Source: Chryseobacterium sp. BGARF1
Lineage (GTDB): Bacteria > Bacteroidota > Bacteroidia > Flavobacteriales > Weeksellaceae
Direction of reading: 5' to 3'
NCBI RefSeq assembly: GCF_001677955.1
Contig: NZ_LELA01000043.1
Location: 62,001 to 126,000 of the forward strand
DNA length: 64,000 nucleotides
Notes under the pieces: model-generated
What the model was told of the DNA's origin: nothing
Database searches by the model: none
The model's input: the letters and a program-made list of their open reading frames with translations, nothing else
Shown: in pieces, positions 33,571 through 43,018 of the stretch
Layout of the letters: each line of letters begins with the position of its first letter
Numbering within the stretch: the stretch's first letter is position 1
Program-made: the position numbers and the translations under genes

Positions 33571-34520
33571 TGAATAGAAAGAGTTTTTTAAAAACAATAG
33601 GTGGTGGAACTTTAGCAATGTCTTTAGCTCCCAATTTGATGATGGCAGAAGAATTGAGTTTAAATTCTTTCAAATCTGCCCATAAATTAACGATTCTTCA
33701 TACCAACGACCAACATAGCAGAATTGAACCTTTTGACGAAAGCTATACCAAAAATCCTAATCAGGGTGGTTTTGCGAGAAGAGCAAGTTTAATACAAAAA
33801 ATAAGAAGCGAAGAAAGCAATCTTTTGTTGCTGGATTCTGGAGATATTTTTCAGGGAACACCCTATTTCAACTTTTTCGGAGGTGAACTCGAGTTTAAAC
33901 TCATGTCGATGATGAAATATGATGCATCCACAATGGGAAATCATGATTTCGATAATGGTTTAGATGGTTTTCTAAAGGTTTTGCCTAATGCAGAGTTTCC
34001 TTTTATCTGTTCGAATTATGATTTTAAAAACACAATTCTCGACGGAAAAACTTCGCAGTATAAAATATTCAACAAAAACGGCATCAAAGTCGGAATTTTC
34101 GGAGTCGGAATTCAGTTAGATGGATTAGTTGGAAAAAAACAGTACGGAGAAACCATTTGGTCTGATCCGATTGACGTGGCGCAACATTATTCTAATTTTC
34201 TGAAAAATGAAAAAAAATGCGACCTCGTAATTTGCCTTTCTCACATCGGATACGACTACAAAGATGAATCCGAAAAAATAAGTGATAAAATTTTAGCTTC
34301 CAAAACAGAAAATATTGACTTAATTTTGGGAGGTCACACGCATACTTTTTTACCAGAACCTCAAACTTTTAAAAATAGACAGGGGAAAACCGTTTTGGTA
34401 AATCAGGTAGGTTGGGCCGGTCTTCTTTTAGGCAGAATAGATTTCTTTTTTGATTCAAATAAAAATGTAAAACAGATTTCTTGGAACAACCAGGCAATCG
34501 ACAGCAGTATAACAGTATAA
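33570..34520 (+). CDS. Metallophosphatase half of a split 5'-nucleotidase
   Basis: A 316-residue calcineurin-like phosphoesterase. The N-terminus MNRKSFLKTIGGGTLAMSLAP resembles a Tat-type signal (RK in place of RR, then FLK), followed by metal-binding blocks ILHTNDQHSRIEPF near 47, LLLDSGDIFQGTPY near 89, MGNHDFDNGLDGF near 123 and ILGGHTHTF near 255. The substrate-binding domain is missing here and is encoded by the preceding gene. The order, binding domain first and then catalytic domain, is the reverse of the fused enzyme. porZ starts 7 bases downstream. Confidence 0.92.
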   Translation: MNRKSFLKTIGGGTLAMSLAPNLMMAEELSLNSFKSAHKLTILHTNDQHSRIEPFDESYTKNPNQGGFARRASLIQKIRSEESNLLLLDSGDIFQGTPYFNFFGGELEFKLMSMMKYDASTMGNHDFDNGLDGFLKVLPNAEFPFICSNYDFKNTILDGKTSQYKIFNKNGIKVGIFGVGIQLDGLVGKKQYGETIWSDPIDVAQHYSNFLKNEKKCDLVICLSHIGYDYKDESEKISDKILASKTENIDLILGGHTHTFLPEPQTFKNRQGKTVLVNQVGWAGLLLGRIDFFFDSNKNVKQISWNNQAIDSSITV

Positions 34521-34527
34521 GTATAAT

Positions 34528-36777
34528 ATGAAAAAAATCTCATTACTTTCTTTTGGTATTTTCGCAGCGTTGCAGTTTGTAAATGCGCAGAGTATTTCTT
34601 CAAAAAAATGGGCAGACTTGTTTTCTTACAACAATGTTTTGGCGATGAAAGAAGATAACGGAAAAATCGTTGCCGCCACAGAAAACGGGATTTTTTATTA
34701 TACAATTTCAACAGGAGAGATCACCAAGCTGTCAAAAGCCAATGGTCTTCATGATGTGAAAATTTCTGCTTTTGATTACAATCCACAAACCAAAATCGGC
34801 TTGGTAGGGTATCAAAACGGAGCTTTAGATATCATCACTCCACAAGGCGTAACATATGTAGTAGATATTCCTATTGCAACAGGCTATAATGGAAGCAAAA
34901 AAATCAATCATATTTCTATTACAGGAGATAAAGCAACCGTTTCTGTAGGATATGGGGTTTCTATTTTTGATTTAAAAAAGAAAGAATTTGCCGATTCTGT
35001 ATTCTTTATTAACGGAGGTGTTTTTCAAGCCAGTAATGAAGCAACTATTTTAGGAAATAAAGTTTTTTCAGTAACCGATACAGGATTAAAGACCCACGAA
35101 ATGAATACTACTTTTCCTGTGTTTACAACTTGGGTAACAGAAATGCCAGGAAACTTCACCAATATTGATTCTGAATCTGTTTTAGCATTTTCATCTCCAA
35201 CTCAGACCTATATATACAATAGCGGAACATCAACTCCTATTGCTCAAACTTTTGGAGGAATCACTGATGTTGTTGTTAATTCAAACAATATCATCATTAC
35301 AGACGGCAGCAGAATTTATACCTATAACACCAATGGAAATTTCGGAGGGACTACAAGTGTAGGAGAAAGCTGCAATACCGCAACAACGATTGGCTCTAAA
35401 GTATATGGTGGAACTAAACTTTCTGGAGTTAAAACAGATGACAATATAGCCTACAAACCAGATGGCCCATATTTTAATGATTCTTATAAAATAAGATTAT
35501 TTAATGACAATCAGCTTTTAGTTTCTACAGGAATTAGAGCAAATGGATATAATGAACCGCAAATTAATCCAAAAAATCCTGGATTTTATTATTTTACCGG
35601 AACAGAATGGGTTTATTCTTCTTACTTCATAGGAAGCCCGACTATCTTTAATGTTGTAGATGCTTTTCCTGATCCTGCCAACTCGGGTGAAGTTTATTTT
35701 TCAAATTACAATTTCAGCGCGGGCTACGGAATTCATAAAATGAAATACAATACAACTTCTAAGGATTTTGAATTTGTAAAACGATATGATTTAGGCATAG
35801 ATAATCCATTCGGTCGTCGTCCTGTTGGCTTTACTTCTGATGATCAGAATAACATTATCGCATCCATTGCGTATTCAGGTCCCACCGCTGCATTAGCTTT
35901 TTATGACAGAGCTACAGACAATTTTTTGTTAAAAGATTTAAATACTAGTACAGGAATTCAATATCCGGTTTTTAGTAATGATTTATTATGGATCCCTATC
36001 CCTAGAACAGCTAATTTCTTAGTCTATGATACAAAAAAGACAGCAAGTCTTACTGATGATACCCAATATTATTTAGACCAAACAAACAATCTTCCGGGAA
36101 ATACTGTTTCTTTTGCAATGGATAAATCTGGAGATGCATGGATTGGTACTGAAGGAGGAATAAGAATTTTACCCAATGCAGCAGCTGAAATTAAAAATGA
36201 CCCACAATTAGAGTCTATTGTTATTGAACAAGGCGGACTTGCTGAAGAACTTTTCAGAGATGCTACTATTTTACAAATCGAAGTCGATGGTGGAAATCAA
36301 AAATGGGTATCGGTAGAAGACGGAGGTGTTTACTACTTATCTGCATCGGGTGAACAAACAATCAAACATTTTACAAAAGACAACTCTCCACTTCCGACTG
36401 ATACTATTACAGATATTAAAATTGATAAAAAAACAGGAAAAGTTTATTTTGTAACCTTTGACGGTATTGTTACTTACCAAGGGGATGTTGCAGATGTGAC
36501 TAAAGACTTTGGAAATGTTTTGGTTTATCCGAATCCTGTTGTTTATTCACAGTTTAAAGGAAATGTAACCATTAAAGGATTAGCCGAAAAAACAAATATC
36601 CGAATTGTAGATGCTGCAGGAAATCTTGTACATTCTGCCATTGCAAGAACAGGATATTACGAATGGAATCTTAATAACCAGAAAGGTAAAAGAGTTGCTT
36701 CCGGAATTTATTTTGTTTTGATGACCAACGAAGACGGTTCAGATAAAGCTACAGCAAAAATAGCGGTAGTTAATTAA
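34528..36777 (+). CDS. porZ: PorZ-like T9SS protein (beta-propeller, type A sorting domain)
   Basis: A 749-residue exported protein: signal peptide (FVNAQ at 17-21), two beta-propeller-like regions with two-component-regulator-propeller strings such as MDKSGDAWIGTEGGIRIL near 530, and a C-terminal type IX sorting domain (VLVYPNPVVYS, IVDAAGNLVHSA, ASGIYFVLM). This layout fits PorZ, a part of the cell-surface attachment complex that supplies anionic LPS to T9SS cargo. recO follows with a one-base overlap (TAATG), a link I remember in related genomes. Confidence 0.87.
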   Translation: MKKISLLSFGIFAALQFVNAQSISSKKWADLFSYNNVLAMKEDNGKIVAATENGIFYYTISTGEITKLSKANGLHDVKISAFDYNPQTKIGLVGYQNGALDIITPQGVTYVVDIPIATGYNGSKKINHISITGDKATVSVGYGVSIFDLKKKEFADSVFFINGGVFQASNEATILGNKVFSVTDTGLKTHEMNTTFPVFTTWVTEMPGNFTNIDSESVLAFSSPTQTYIYNSGTSTPIAQTFGGITDVVVNSNNIIITDGSRIYTYNTNGNFGGTTSVGESCNTATTIGSKVYGGTKLSGVKTDDNIAYKPDGPYFNDSYKIRLFNDNQLLVSTGIRANGYNEPQINPKNPGFYYFTGTEWVYSSYFIGSPTIFNVVDAFPDPANSGEVYFSNYNFSAGYGIHKMKYNTTSKDFEFVKRYDLGIDNPFGRRPVGFTSDDQNNIIASIAYSGPTAALAFYDRATDNFLLKDLNTSTGIQYPVFSNDLLWIPIPRTANFLVYDTKKTASLTDDTQYYLDQTNNLPGNTVSFAMDKSGDAWIGTEGGIRILPNAAAEIKNDPQLESIVIEQGGLAEELFRDATILQIEVDGGNQKWVSVEDGGVYYLSASGEQTIKHFTKDNSPLPTDTITDIKIDKKTGKVYFVTFDGIVTYQGDVADVTKDFGNVLVYPNPVVYSQFKGNVTIKGLAEKTNIRIVDAAGNLVHSAIARTGYYEWNLNNQKGKRVASGIYFVLMTNEDGSDKATAKIAVVN

Positions 36778-37463
36778 TGACTTCACAAGACGGATTTTTA
36801 CTTTCATACATCAAATATGGAGAAAACGATGCAGTTCTCCATTGTTTCACCGAAGAAGATGGTTTTCAAACCTATTTTCTGAAAGGAATTTACAGCAAAA
36901 CAAATAAGAAAAAGGCATTTTTACTCCCTTTAAATAAGCTTACTTTTTCTGTTAATTCAGGAAAAAGCAATGGAATTCAAATGGTTTCAAAATTAGAGAT
37001 TGTAGAAGCCAATGATGTTTATACAGACATCAAAGCCAATACGGTCATCTTTTTTATTGCCGATTTTTTGAATCAGATATTAAGAAACGAAAATAAAAAC
37101 CCGAATCTCTTTCACATCATTGATGAATTTATCTTTGAGCTTGGTCGGCAAAACTACCGTTGTCATCTTATTCTTTTGGTTAAAATTTTAAAAATTCAGG
37201 GAGTTGCACCACTTTTAGCAGAAGGAAATTATCTTGACCCCGAAACAGGAACATTTTCCAATATAGGAGCCCATCACCTATTCGATAATGAAAATTCTCT
37301 TCTGTGGAAATTAATTTTGTCTTCCCAAAATCCTTACGAAATAAAGATTCCGCAGGTGATGAGAAAATCCTTTCTAGATAGTTTGCTGGTTTATTACCAT
37401 TACCACATTACCGATTTTAAAACACCCAATTCACTCGAAGTTATTCAGCAGATTTTCGAATAA
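36777..37463 (+). CDS. recO: DNA repair protein RecO
   Basis: A 228-residue mediator that helps load RecA in the RecFOR pathway. The N-terminal OB fold reads GFLLSYIKYGENDAVLHCFTEEDGFQTYFLKGIY, with the family's KxxY/F spacing, then a helical domain ending in LLVYYHYHI. It lacks the zinc-binding cysteines seen in some RecO proteins, which is normal for Bacteroidetes members as far as I recall. The start codon overlaps the porZ stop, so expression is coupled to porZ. Confidence 0.88.
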   Translation: MTSQDGFLLSYIKYGENDAVLHCFTEEDGFQTYFLKGIYSKTNKKKAFLLPLNKLTFSVNSGKSNGIQMVSKLEIVEANDVYTDIKANTVIFFIADFLNQILRNENKNPNLFHIIDEFIFELGRQNYRCHLILLVKILKIQGVAPLLAEGNYLDPETGTFSNIGAHHLFDNENSLLWKLILSSQNPYEIKIPQVMRKSFLDSLLVYYHYHITDFKTPNSLEVIQQIFE

Positions 37464-37464
37464 A

Positions 37465-38274
37465 TTATCCGCCGTTTGAAAAACTTTCCAGACTGGTCAT
37501 GCCTCCATCGATGAAAATACTGGTTCCGGAAATATAATCAGCCAAATCACTCGCTAAAAAAGTTGCTAAATTTCCAACATCTTCAGGTAGGCCAATTCTG
37601 TTATATGGAATTAGTTTCATTAAATCATTTAATGCTTCAGGAGTTTCCCACGCATCTTTATTAATTGGCGTTTGAATCGCACCCGGACAAATAGAATTGA
37701 CCCTAATTTTATCTGCGCCATGTTCCTGAGCCAAAGTCTGCATCAGCATTTTTATAGCACCTTTGCTTGCTGCATAATTTGCATGCCCCGCCCAAGGAAT
37801 AATTTCGTGTACCGAACTGATATGAATGATTTTTCCACAGGCAACAGAACGTGTTGTATTGATTCCTCGGCGGAGAAATTCTTTAATAGCTTCTCTCGAA
37901 CACAAAAAATGACCCCGAAGATTCACACCCATTACCGTATCCCATTCTTCCAAAGTCATATCTATAAATTTGGCATCTTTCTGAATTCCGGCGTTGTTAA
38001 TTAAAATATCAACCGTTCCATATTCTGAAATTACATCTGCAAACATCTTAACAACTTCAGTTTCTTTAGAAACGTCGCATTGATAAACCATTCCGTCGCC
38101 GCCATTTTTTCGAATTTCGTCTAAAACTTTTTGAGCTTCATCTTTAGATTTTTCAGATGAATGATTGATGATGACTGTTGCTCCGGCTGAAGCAATAGAT
38201 TTTGCAATTCCGGTTCCGATTCCGCTAGATGCGCCTGTAATAATAGCGATTTGATTTCTTAATGAAACTTCCAT
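37465..38274 (-). CDS. SDR-family oxidoreductase (glucose 1-dehydrogenase-like)
   Basis: A 269-residue classical short-chain dehydrogenase. The cofactor loop is ITGASSGIGTGIAKSI near 13, NNAGIQ near 92, the catalytic Ser in IHISSVHEI near 150, and Tyr/Lys in YAASKGA near 167. The C-terminus SGTSIFIDGGMT is typical of glucose 1-dehydrogenase-type SDRs. The Gly-rich motif without a following Asp at the ribose position leaves NAD versus NADP open. Substrate not known. It converges on recO with a one-base gap. Confidence 0.9.
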   Translation of the reverse strand: MEVSLRNQIAIITGASSGIGTGIAKSIASAGATVIINHSSEKSKDEAQKVLDEIRKNGGDGMVYQCDVSKETEVVKMFADVISEYGTVDILINNAGIQKDAKFIDMTLEEWDTVMGVNLRGHFLCSREAIKEFLRRGINTTRSVACGKIIHISSVHEIIPWAGHANYAASKGAIKMLMQTLAQEHGADKIRVNSICPGAIQTPINKDAWETPEALNDLMKLIPYNRIGLPEDVGNLATFLASDLADYISGTSIFIDGGMTSLESFSNGG

Positions 38275-38342
38275 ATTTTGATTTTAATGATGTTTAAAAC
38301 CAATTGAAAGTATCACGCCAAACTGAATGTTTTATTTTTAAT

Positions 38343-38828
38343 TTAATCTAAACTTTTAGACATCACAAATTGAGGTCCGCTTCTTCCGTCCATTTTTTTA
38401 CCGGCATAAACATATCCTTTTTTCGCATAAATTTGAAAAGCCAAATCATTTCTTTCATTAACTGATAAGACGATTTCATTGCAGTCTTTAAAATGTTCTT
38501 TGATAAAATCATCCAGCACAATCATCACAGATTTACCGATTCCTTTTCCCTGAAATTCAGGATTTATAGACAACGAACGAAGCAAAACACAATCTTGATT
38601 ATCTGTCAATTCTAATTTATCATTTCCAAAATCTAACACACAAAAACCAGCCGCTTTTTCGTTATAAAAAATGGTAATTGGATAAGCAAAAAAATCATCA
38701 TTTTGATTTCTTGCTTCAATTCTTTCTAACGCCTGATTCGGCAAAGCTGAAAACTGAGCCTGAATTTCATCAAGTTCATAATTTAATTCAGATAAATCTT
38801 TCGGTTTAAAAAAATGTAAATCAACCAT
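38343..38828 (-). CDS. GNAT-family N-acetyltransferase
   Basis: A 161-residue acetyltransferase with the acetyl-CoA loop in NPEFQGKGIGKSVM near 92 and a final strand block SVNERNDLAFQIYAKKGYVY near 123. It lies 3 bases after the DUF1684 gene on the same strand, forming a small leftward operon with it. The substrate cannot be inferred. Confidence 0.88.
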   Translation of the reverse strand: MVDLHFFKPKDLSELNYELDEIQAQFSALPNQALERIEARNQNDDFFAYPITIFYNEKAAGFCVLDFGNDKLELTDNQDCVLLRSLSINPEFQGKGIGKSVMIVLDDFIKEHFKDCNEIVLSVNERNDLAFQIYAKKGYVYAGKKMDGRSGPQFVMSKSLD

Positions 38829-38831
38829 AAT

Positions 38832-39503
38832 TTAGTGATGATAAATATCGTTATACATCACCCCCGCTTTTATTTCTATCGGAAGTTTATTTTCTTCGGG
38901 AACAATCGGACAATTGTAATCATACGCATTATAAGCACAAAAAGGTTGGTAAGACTGATTAAAATCTAACACAATCGTATTGCCTTTCGGGATTTTTAAA
39001 TCCATGTATTTTCCGCCGCCGTAAGTTTCTTTTTGATTGGTTTCATCACGGAAAGGTAAGAAAAGATAGTCTTTGTATTTTTCCATTTTCATTAAATCTA
39101 AACTCTGATAAATCGTTAAAGTATAAGATTTTCCGTCAATCGTAAAGTGAGCTTTTCCAAATTCCTGGTACGATTTTGATTTCCCAGAAGAAGTGGGTAA
39201 ATCAAAAGGTTCAGGGTTTTTATTTTTAACAAAATCAGCCGTTACACGATATTTCAAATCAATTGGAAAGAAAGGATGCGCTTTAAAATTTGTATAGTTA
39301 TCTCCTCGCAAAGGTGTTTCTTTCTTGTGGAGGTATTCTTTATTTAAATCTTTTTGAAATTTTTCGATTTCACGTTTTACAGGGTCTGAGTTTACACCAA
39401 CAGTAGTATTTATTTCAGTTTTTTTTAAATCTGAAAGTTTCTTTTTCTGCGAAAACACAAAAAATGGGAGAACAGCCAACAAGAACAATATAGTTTTCTT
39501 CAT
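38832..39503 (-). CDS. DUF1684 family exported protein
   Basis: A 223-residue protein with an N-terminal signal peptide (MKKTILFLLAVLPFFVFSQ). The body has the DUF1684 pattern: LKYRVTADFV near 85, FGKAHFTIDGKSYTLTIYQS near 115, LFLPFRDETNQKETYGGGKYMDL near 147, and the end FCAYNAYDYNCPIVPEENKL. DUF1684 is a widespread family of unknown function. The gene overlaps none of its neighbours but is packed closely with the acetyltransferase gene. Confidence 0.88.
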   Translation of the reverse strand: MKKTILFLLAVLPFFVFSQKKKLSDLKKTEINTTVGVNSDPVKREIEKFQKDLNKEYLHKKETPLRGDNYTNFKAHPFFPIDLKYRVTADFVKNKNPEPFDLPTSSGKSKSYQEFGKAHFTIDGKSYTLTIYQSLDLMKMEKYKDYLFLPFRDETNQKETYGGGKYMDLKIPKGNTIVLDFNQSYQPFCAYNAYDYNCPIVPEENKLPIEIKAGVMYNDIYHH

Positions 39504-39564
39504 TTTGGTTTAATTAAATTGATAAGAGATTTACACTTCGTATCATACGAAATAACAGAAATAA

Positions 39565-39957
39565 TTAGTCCGAAATTTTTATGCGGTAAATATCTGATGG
39601 ATTCCTTTTAATAGATTTCACAAAAAAACCGCCTTCTTCAGGAATTTCTTCTTTAAAATCAAAGCTTTTACAATCTTTCGGCAGACCTGAAAAAACCAAA
39701 GTAAACCAAAAATCTTTCATAAACGGGACTGCCGTCCAATTGGGATAAATCGTAATATTTTCGGCATGAATCAATTTACTTTTGTGACTAGAAGTAGTAT
39801 CGATAAGGTGGGTTGTATTCCAAATTCTGATTAAATTTCCCAAAAACGGTGACGCAGGAAAACAGCAATGTACAATCACCTGCTTTTCTTCTTCAATTTT
39901 CGTTTGAAGTGACTCAAGGATTTCCTTTGCAATAATCGGTTTTGAAATAACTTCCAT
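39565..39957 (-). CDS. Hypothetical protein
   Basis: A 130-residue soluble protein with the start set at the ATG at 39955-39957 (MEVISKPIIAKEILESL). It contains VIVHCCFPASPFLGNLIRIWNTTHLID and GFFVKSIKRNPSDIYRIKIS. Two adjacent cysteines near residue 30 are notable. I do not recognise a family. Its upstream region holds a heptamer array whose mirror copy abuts the mqo stop codon. Confidence 0.6.
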   Translation of the reverse strand: MEVISKPIIAKEILESLQTKIEEEKQVIVHCCFPASPFLGNLIRIWNTTHLIDTTSSHKSKLIHAENITIYPNWTAVPFMKDFWFTLVFSGLPKDCKSFDFKEEIPEEGGFFVKSIKRNPSDIYRIKISD

Positions 39958-39964
39958 CTTTTTT

Positions 39965-39994
39965 ATGAGTAATGAATAATTAGTAATGGGTAAT
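39965..39994 (+). repeat. Heptamer tandem array (ATGAGTA-type)
   Basis: Four consecutive 7-base units, ATGAGTA, ATGAATA, ATTAGTA, ATGGGTA, then AT. The inverted counterpart lies at 40011-40038. Confidence 0.85.
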
Positions 39995-40010
39995 TTTAGA
40001 AATAACAAAA

Positions 40011-40038
40011 TTACTTATTACCCATTACTTATCACCTA
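40011..40038 (-). repeat. Inverted heptamer tandem array
   Basis: Four 7-base units TTACTTA, TTACCCA, TTACTTA, TCACCTA, the reverse-complement form of the array at 39965-39994. It ends 3 bases from the stop codon of mqo. Confidence 0.85.
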
Positions 40039-40041
40039 TAT

Positions 40042-41547
40042 TTAATGCTTAAGCTCTAATTTTTCTTTGCTGTAGGCTCTGGTTTTTTTTGCCAATTCAG
40101 GATTTGCGGATAATTTTTGCCCGTATGAAGGGATCATTTCCAACAATTTATCTTTCCATTCACCTTTTAATTTCTCAGGAAAACATTTTTCTAAAACATT
40201 CAACATTGCAAAAACTGCAGTTGATGCTCCTGGAGACGCTCCTAAAAGTGAAGCAATCGTTCCTTTATCATTCACCACAACCTCGGTTCCAAATTCTAAT
40301 TTACCGCCTAATTTATCATCTTTTTTAATGATTTGTACTCGCTGTCCGGCAACTTTCAGTTCCCAGTCTTCTTCTTTAGCATCTTTTACAAACTCCCTTA
40401 AATGCTGTATTCTCTGAGCTTTTGTCATTGCCACCTGCTGAACCAGATATTTAGTAAGAGGAATATTATGCCACCAAGCTCCAAATAACGAACGGAGATT
40501 TTTGGTATTCACACTTTCCGGTAAATCGAGATAGCTTCCTTCTTTTAAAAACTTCGTTGAAAAACCAGCAAAAGGACCAAAAAGTAAGGCTTTTTCACCA
40601 TCGATAATTCTTAGATCTAAATGCGGAACAGACATTGGCGGTGCATCTACTGTCGCCTGAGTATAAACTTTTGCCTGATGTTGCGCTACCAATTCCTGAT
40701 TGTGGGTAACCAACCATTCCCCAGAAACCGGAAAACCGCCGTAACCTGCACTTTCTTTGATATCTGAACTGTCAAGCAGCGGTAAAGCATAACCTCCTGC
40801 TCCTATAAAAACAAAATCTGCAACAACCTCCTGTTTATGATTGTTGATGCGGTCTTTTACTTTCATTTCCCAAGTGCCATCTTCTCTGGGATCGATGTCT
40901 TTCACTTCATGATACAAGAAAACTTCTACATGAGAATCTTCCACAAGATGGCGTCCCATTTTTCGGGTAAGAGCACCAAAATTCACATCCGTTCCGAGTT
41001 CCATTTTTGTGGCTGCTAAAACTTCAGATTGATTTCTTTTGCTCATTACCAAAGGAATCCATTCTCGTAACGTATCATGATCGGTAGAAAATTCCATTTC
41101 TGAAAATAAAGGCGAATTTTTCAATGCTTCATGTCTTTTGCCAAGATATTCTGCATCTTTCTCACCAAAAACTAAACTCATGTGAGCACAAGAATTAATA
41201 AATTCCTGAGGTTTCTGAATGTATTTTTTGTCGACTAAATAAGACCAAAACTGTTTTGAAATTTCAAACTGTTCTGCAATTTTTTCAGCTTTTGAAATAT
41301 CTATACTTCCGTCTTCTTTTTCGGGTGTATAGTTGAGTTCACAAAATGCAGAGTGGCCTGTGCCTGCATTGTTCCAGGCAGCGGTACTTTCTTTGGCAAA
41401 TCTTCCCAATCTTTCAAAAATTGCGATGTTTAAATTAGGGTCAAATTCGTGAAGTAAAGTGGCTAGTGTTACACTCATAATTCCGCCTCCTATAAGCACA
41501 ACATCATATTTTGGCTTAGGCGTTCTATTGGTAATTGCGTGTGGCAT
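40042..41547 (-). CDS. mqo: Malate:quinone oxidoreductase
   Basis: A 501-residue FAD-dependent peripheral membrane dehydrogenase oxidising malate to oxaloacetate and passing electrons to quinone. The FAD-binding loop VLIGGGIMSVTLATLLHE is at residues 16-33, NNAGTGHSAFCELNYTP near 60 is the family's hallmark, and the C-terminal LLGASPGASTAVFAML is diagnostic. Length matches Mqo. It replaces or supplements NAD-linked malate dehydrogenase in the TCA cycle and is monocistronic here. Confidence 0.97.
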   Translation of the reverse strand: MPHAITNRTPKPKYDVVLIGGGIMSVTLATLLHEFDPNLNIAIFERLGRFAKESTAAWNNAGTGHSAFCELNYTPEKEDGSIDISKAEKIAEQFEISKQFWSYLVDKKYIQKPQEFINSCAHMSLVFGEKDAEYLGKRHEALKNSPLFSEMEFSTDHDTLREWIPLVMSKRNQSEVLAATKMELGTDVNFGALTRKMGRHLVEDSHVEVFLYHEVKDIDPREDGTWEMKVKDRINNHKQEVVADFVFIGAGGYALPLLDSSDIKESAGYGGFPVSGEWLVTHNQELVAQHQAKVYTQATVDAPPMSVPHLDLRIIDGEKALLFGPFAGFSTKFLKEGSYLDLPESVNTKNLRSLFGAWWHNIPLTKYLVQQVAMTKAQRIQHLREFVKDAKEEDWELKVAGQRVQIIKKDDKLGGKLEFGTEVVVNDKGTIASLLGASPGASTAVFAMLNVLEKCFPEKLKGEWKDKLLEMIPSYGQKLSANPELAKKTRAYSKEKLELKH

Positions 41548-41694
41548 TGTGTGAATTTTAATACGAATTTCGGGAAAAGTTTTAGATTAAAATACGATTT
41601 AAGTATTTAATTCTGTGCCGAAAACAAAATTGTTACCAGCCCAGTGAAGACGATGGAAATTATCAATTTTAAATAATAGAAGCAATATATGTAA

Positions 41695-41724
41695 CAAAAA
41701 AACACCAATGAAGGTCACTGATGT
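41695..41724 (-). terminator. Terminator of gpsA
   Basis: On the minus strand a 10-base-pair stem ACATCAGTGA/TCATTGGTGT (two G.T pairs) with a CCT loop, followed by seven T residues. Confidence 0.85.
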
Positions 41725-41753
41725 TTTTATATATTTTTAAAATGAAATTAGTT

Positions 41754-42794
41754 CTAATTCAGCTTTGCCGTTAGTTTTTTAAATTGTTTCTCAGCATTTT
41801 TACCTTCATACAAAATTCCGTAAACAGTATCAATAATCGGTAACTCCAGTTTTTTCTGTTTTGCCGTTTTATAAATAGAATCTGCAGCGTAATACCCTTC
41901 CGCAACCATGTTCATCGACTGGATAGCAGATTTTACAGTATATCCTTTTCCGATAAGATTTCCTAAATTTCTGTTTCTTGAAAACAATGAATATGCTGTC
42001 ACCAATAAATCTCCCAAATATGCACTTTCGTTAACATCTCTCGGAGCTTCATAAATCGCTTCAAGGAAAGTTTCCATCTCTCTGATCGCATTCGACACAA
42101 AAACAGCCGTAAAGTTATCACCATAACCTAAACCGCTTGCAATACCGGCTCCGATGGCGAAAATGTTTTTCAGAATAGCACTGTATTCGTTTCCTAAAAT
42201 ATCTTTGCTAGAATTTACTTTGATAAAATCTGAATTGAAAATGCTCACCAGTTTTTCAGAAACTTCATCTTCCACCGTTGCTACGGTAAGATAAGAAAGT
42301 CTTTCCATTGCAACTTCTTCAGCGTGACATGGTCCTGCAATAACCGCCTGATTTCTGAACCCTATCTGAAATTCTTCTTTCAGATAATGCGCCACAACAT
42401 CGTTTACTTTAGGAATAATCCCTTTAATTGCCGAGACAAAGATTTTGTCTTTATACTCACAAGTCATTTTATCTAAAGTATCTGAAAGATAAATAGACGG
42501 AGTTGCCAAAACAACGACATCACAAGCTGTCACCAGCTCGTTGACATCAGTGGTCAGCTTTAAATTTTTAAGATTGAAATTAACTGCAGTAAGATAGGTC
42601 GGGTTGTGCCCGCGCAGTTCAATTGCTCCTTTTACAAACTCATTTCTTACACACCAATGCACTGTTTTGCAGTTTTCAACAAGCATTTTTACAATTGCCG
42701 TTGCAAAACTTCCGCTACCTACAACGCCAACTGTAACGTCGTTTTTGGTCTTTTTAGAAGTAGAAGAATCTGAGTTGGTTTTCTTTTTTGCCAT
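41754..42794 (-). CDS. gpsA: Glycerol-3-phosphate dehydrogenase [NAD(P)+]
   Basis: A 346-residue cytoplasmic enzyme reducing dihydroxyacetone phosphate to glycerol-3-phosphate for phospholipid synthesis. I set the start at the ATG at 42792-42794 (MAKKKTNSDSS), removing a non-conserved 15-residue leader. The dinucleotide loop is VVGSGSFATAIV near 27, with Ala in place of the last Gly, then SAIKGIIP with the catalytic Lys near 128, GPCHAEEVA near 157 and NEYSAILKNIFAIGAGIA near 205. A lysine-rich N-terminal extension of about 20 residues precedes the domain. Confidence 0.94.
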   Translation of the reverse strand: MAKKKTNSDSSTSKKTKNDVTVGVVGSGSFATAIVKMLVENCKTVHWCVRNEFVKGAIELRGHNPTYLTAVNFNLKNLKLTTDVNELVTACDVVVLATPSIYLSDTLDKMTCEYKDKIFVSAIKGIIPKVNDVVAHYLKEEFQIGFRNQAVIAGPCHAEEVAMERLSYLTVATVEDEVSEKLVSIFNSDFIKVNSSKDILGNEYSAILKNIFAIGAGIASGLGYGDNFTAVFVSNAIREMETFLEAIYEAPRDVNESAYLGDLLVTAYSLFSRNRNLGNLIGKGYTVKSAIQSMNMVAEGYYAADSIYKTAKQKKLELPIIDTVYGILYEGKNAEKQFKKLTAKLN

Positions 42795-42971
42795 AATTGA
42801 AATATGAACTGTAAATATATTAAAACCGAAAGATATCAAAACTTTATCTCACATAATATAAATCATTTTTGAAAACTTTAACTTTCTCACACAATTAAAT
42901 ATCTAAAAATACGTTTATTACAAGAATTTATAAATTTTTGTTAAGAATAATGCTGAAAGTTTATTTTTACC

Positions 42972-42979
42972 TAAATTTG
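42972..42979 (+). promoter_or_regulatory. -7 box for the M23 peptidase gene
   Basis: TAAATTTG, an exact TAnnTTTG, lies 39 bases before the ATG at 43019. The -33 position holds CTG (42953-42955) and not TTG. Confidence 0.45.
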
Positions 42980-43018
42980 CACCCTTAAAACCTTTTTTAA
43001 ATTCTAAGAGAAAGAAAA

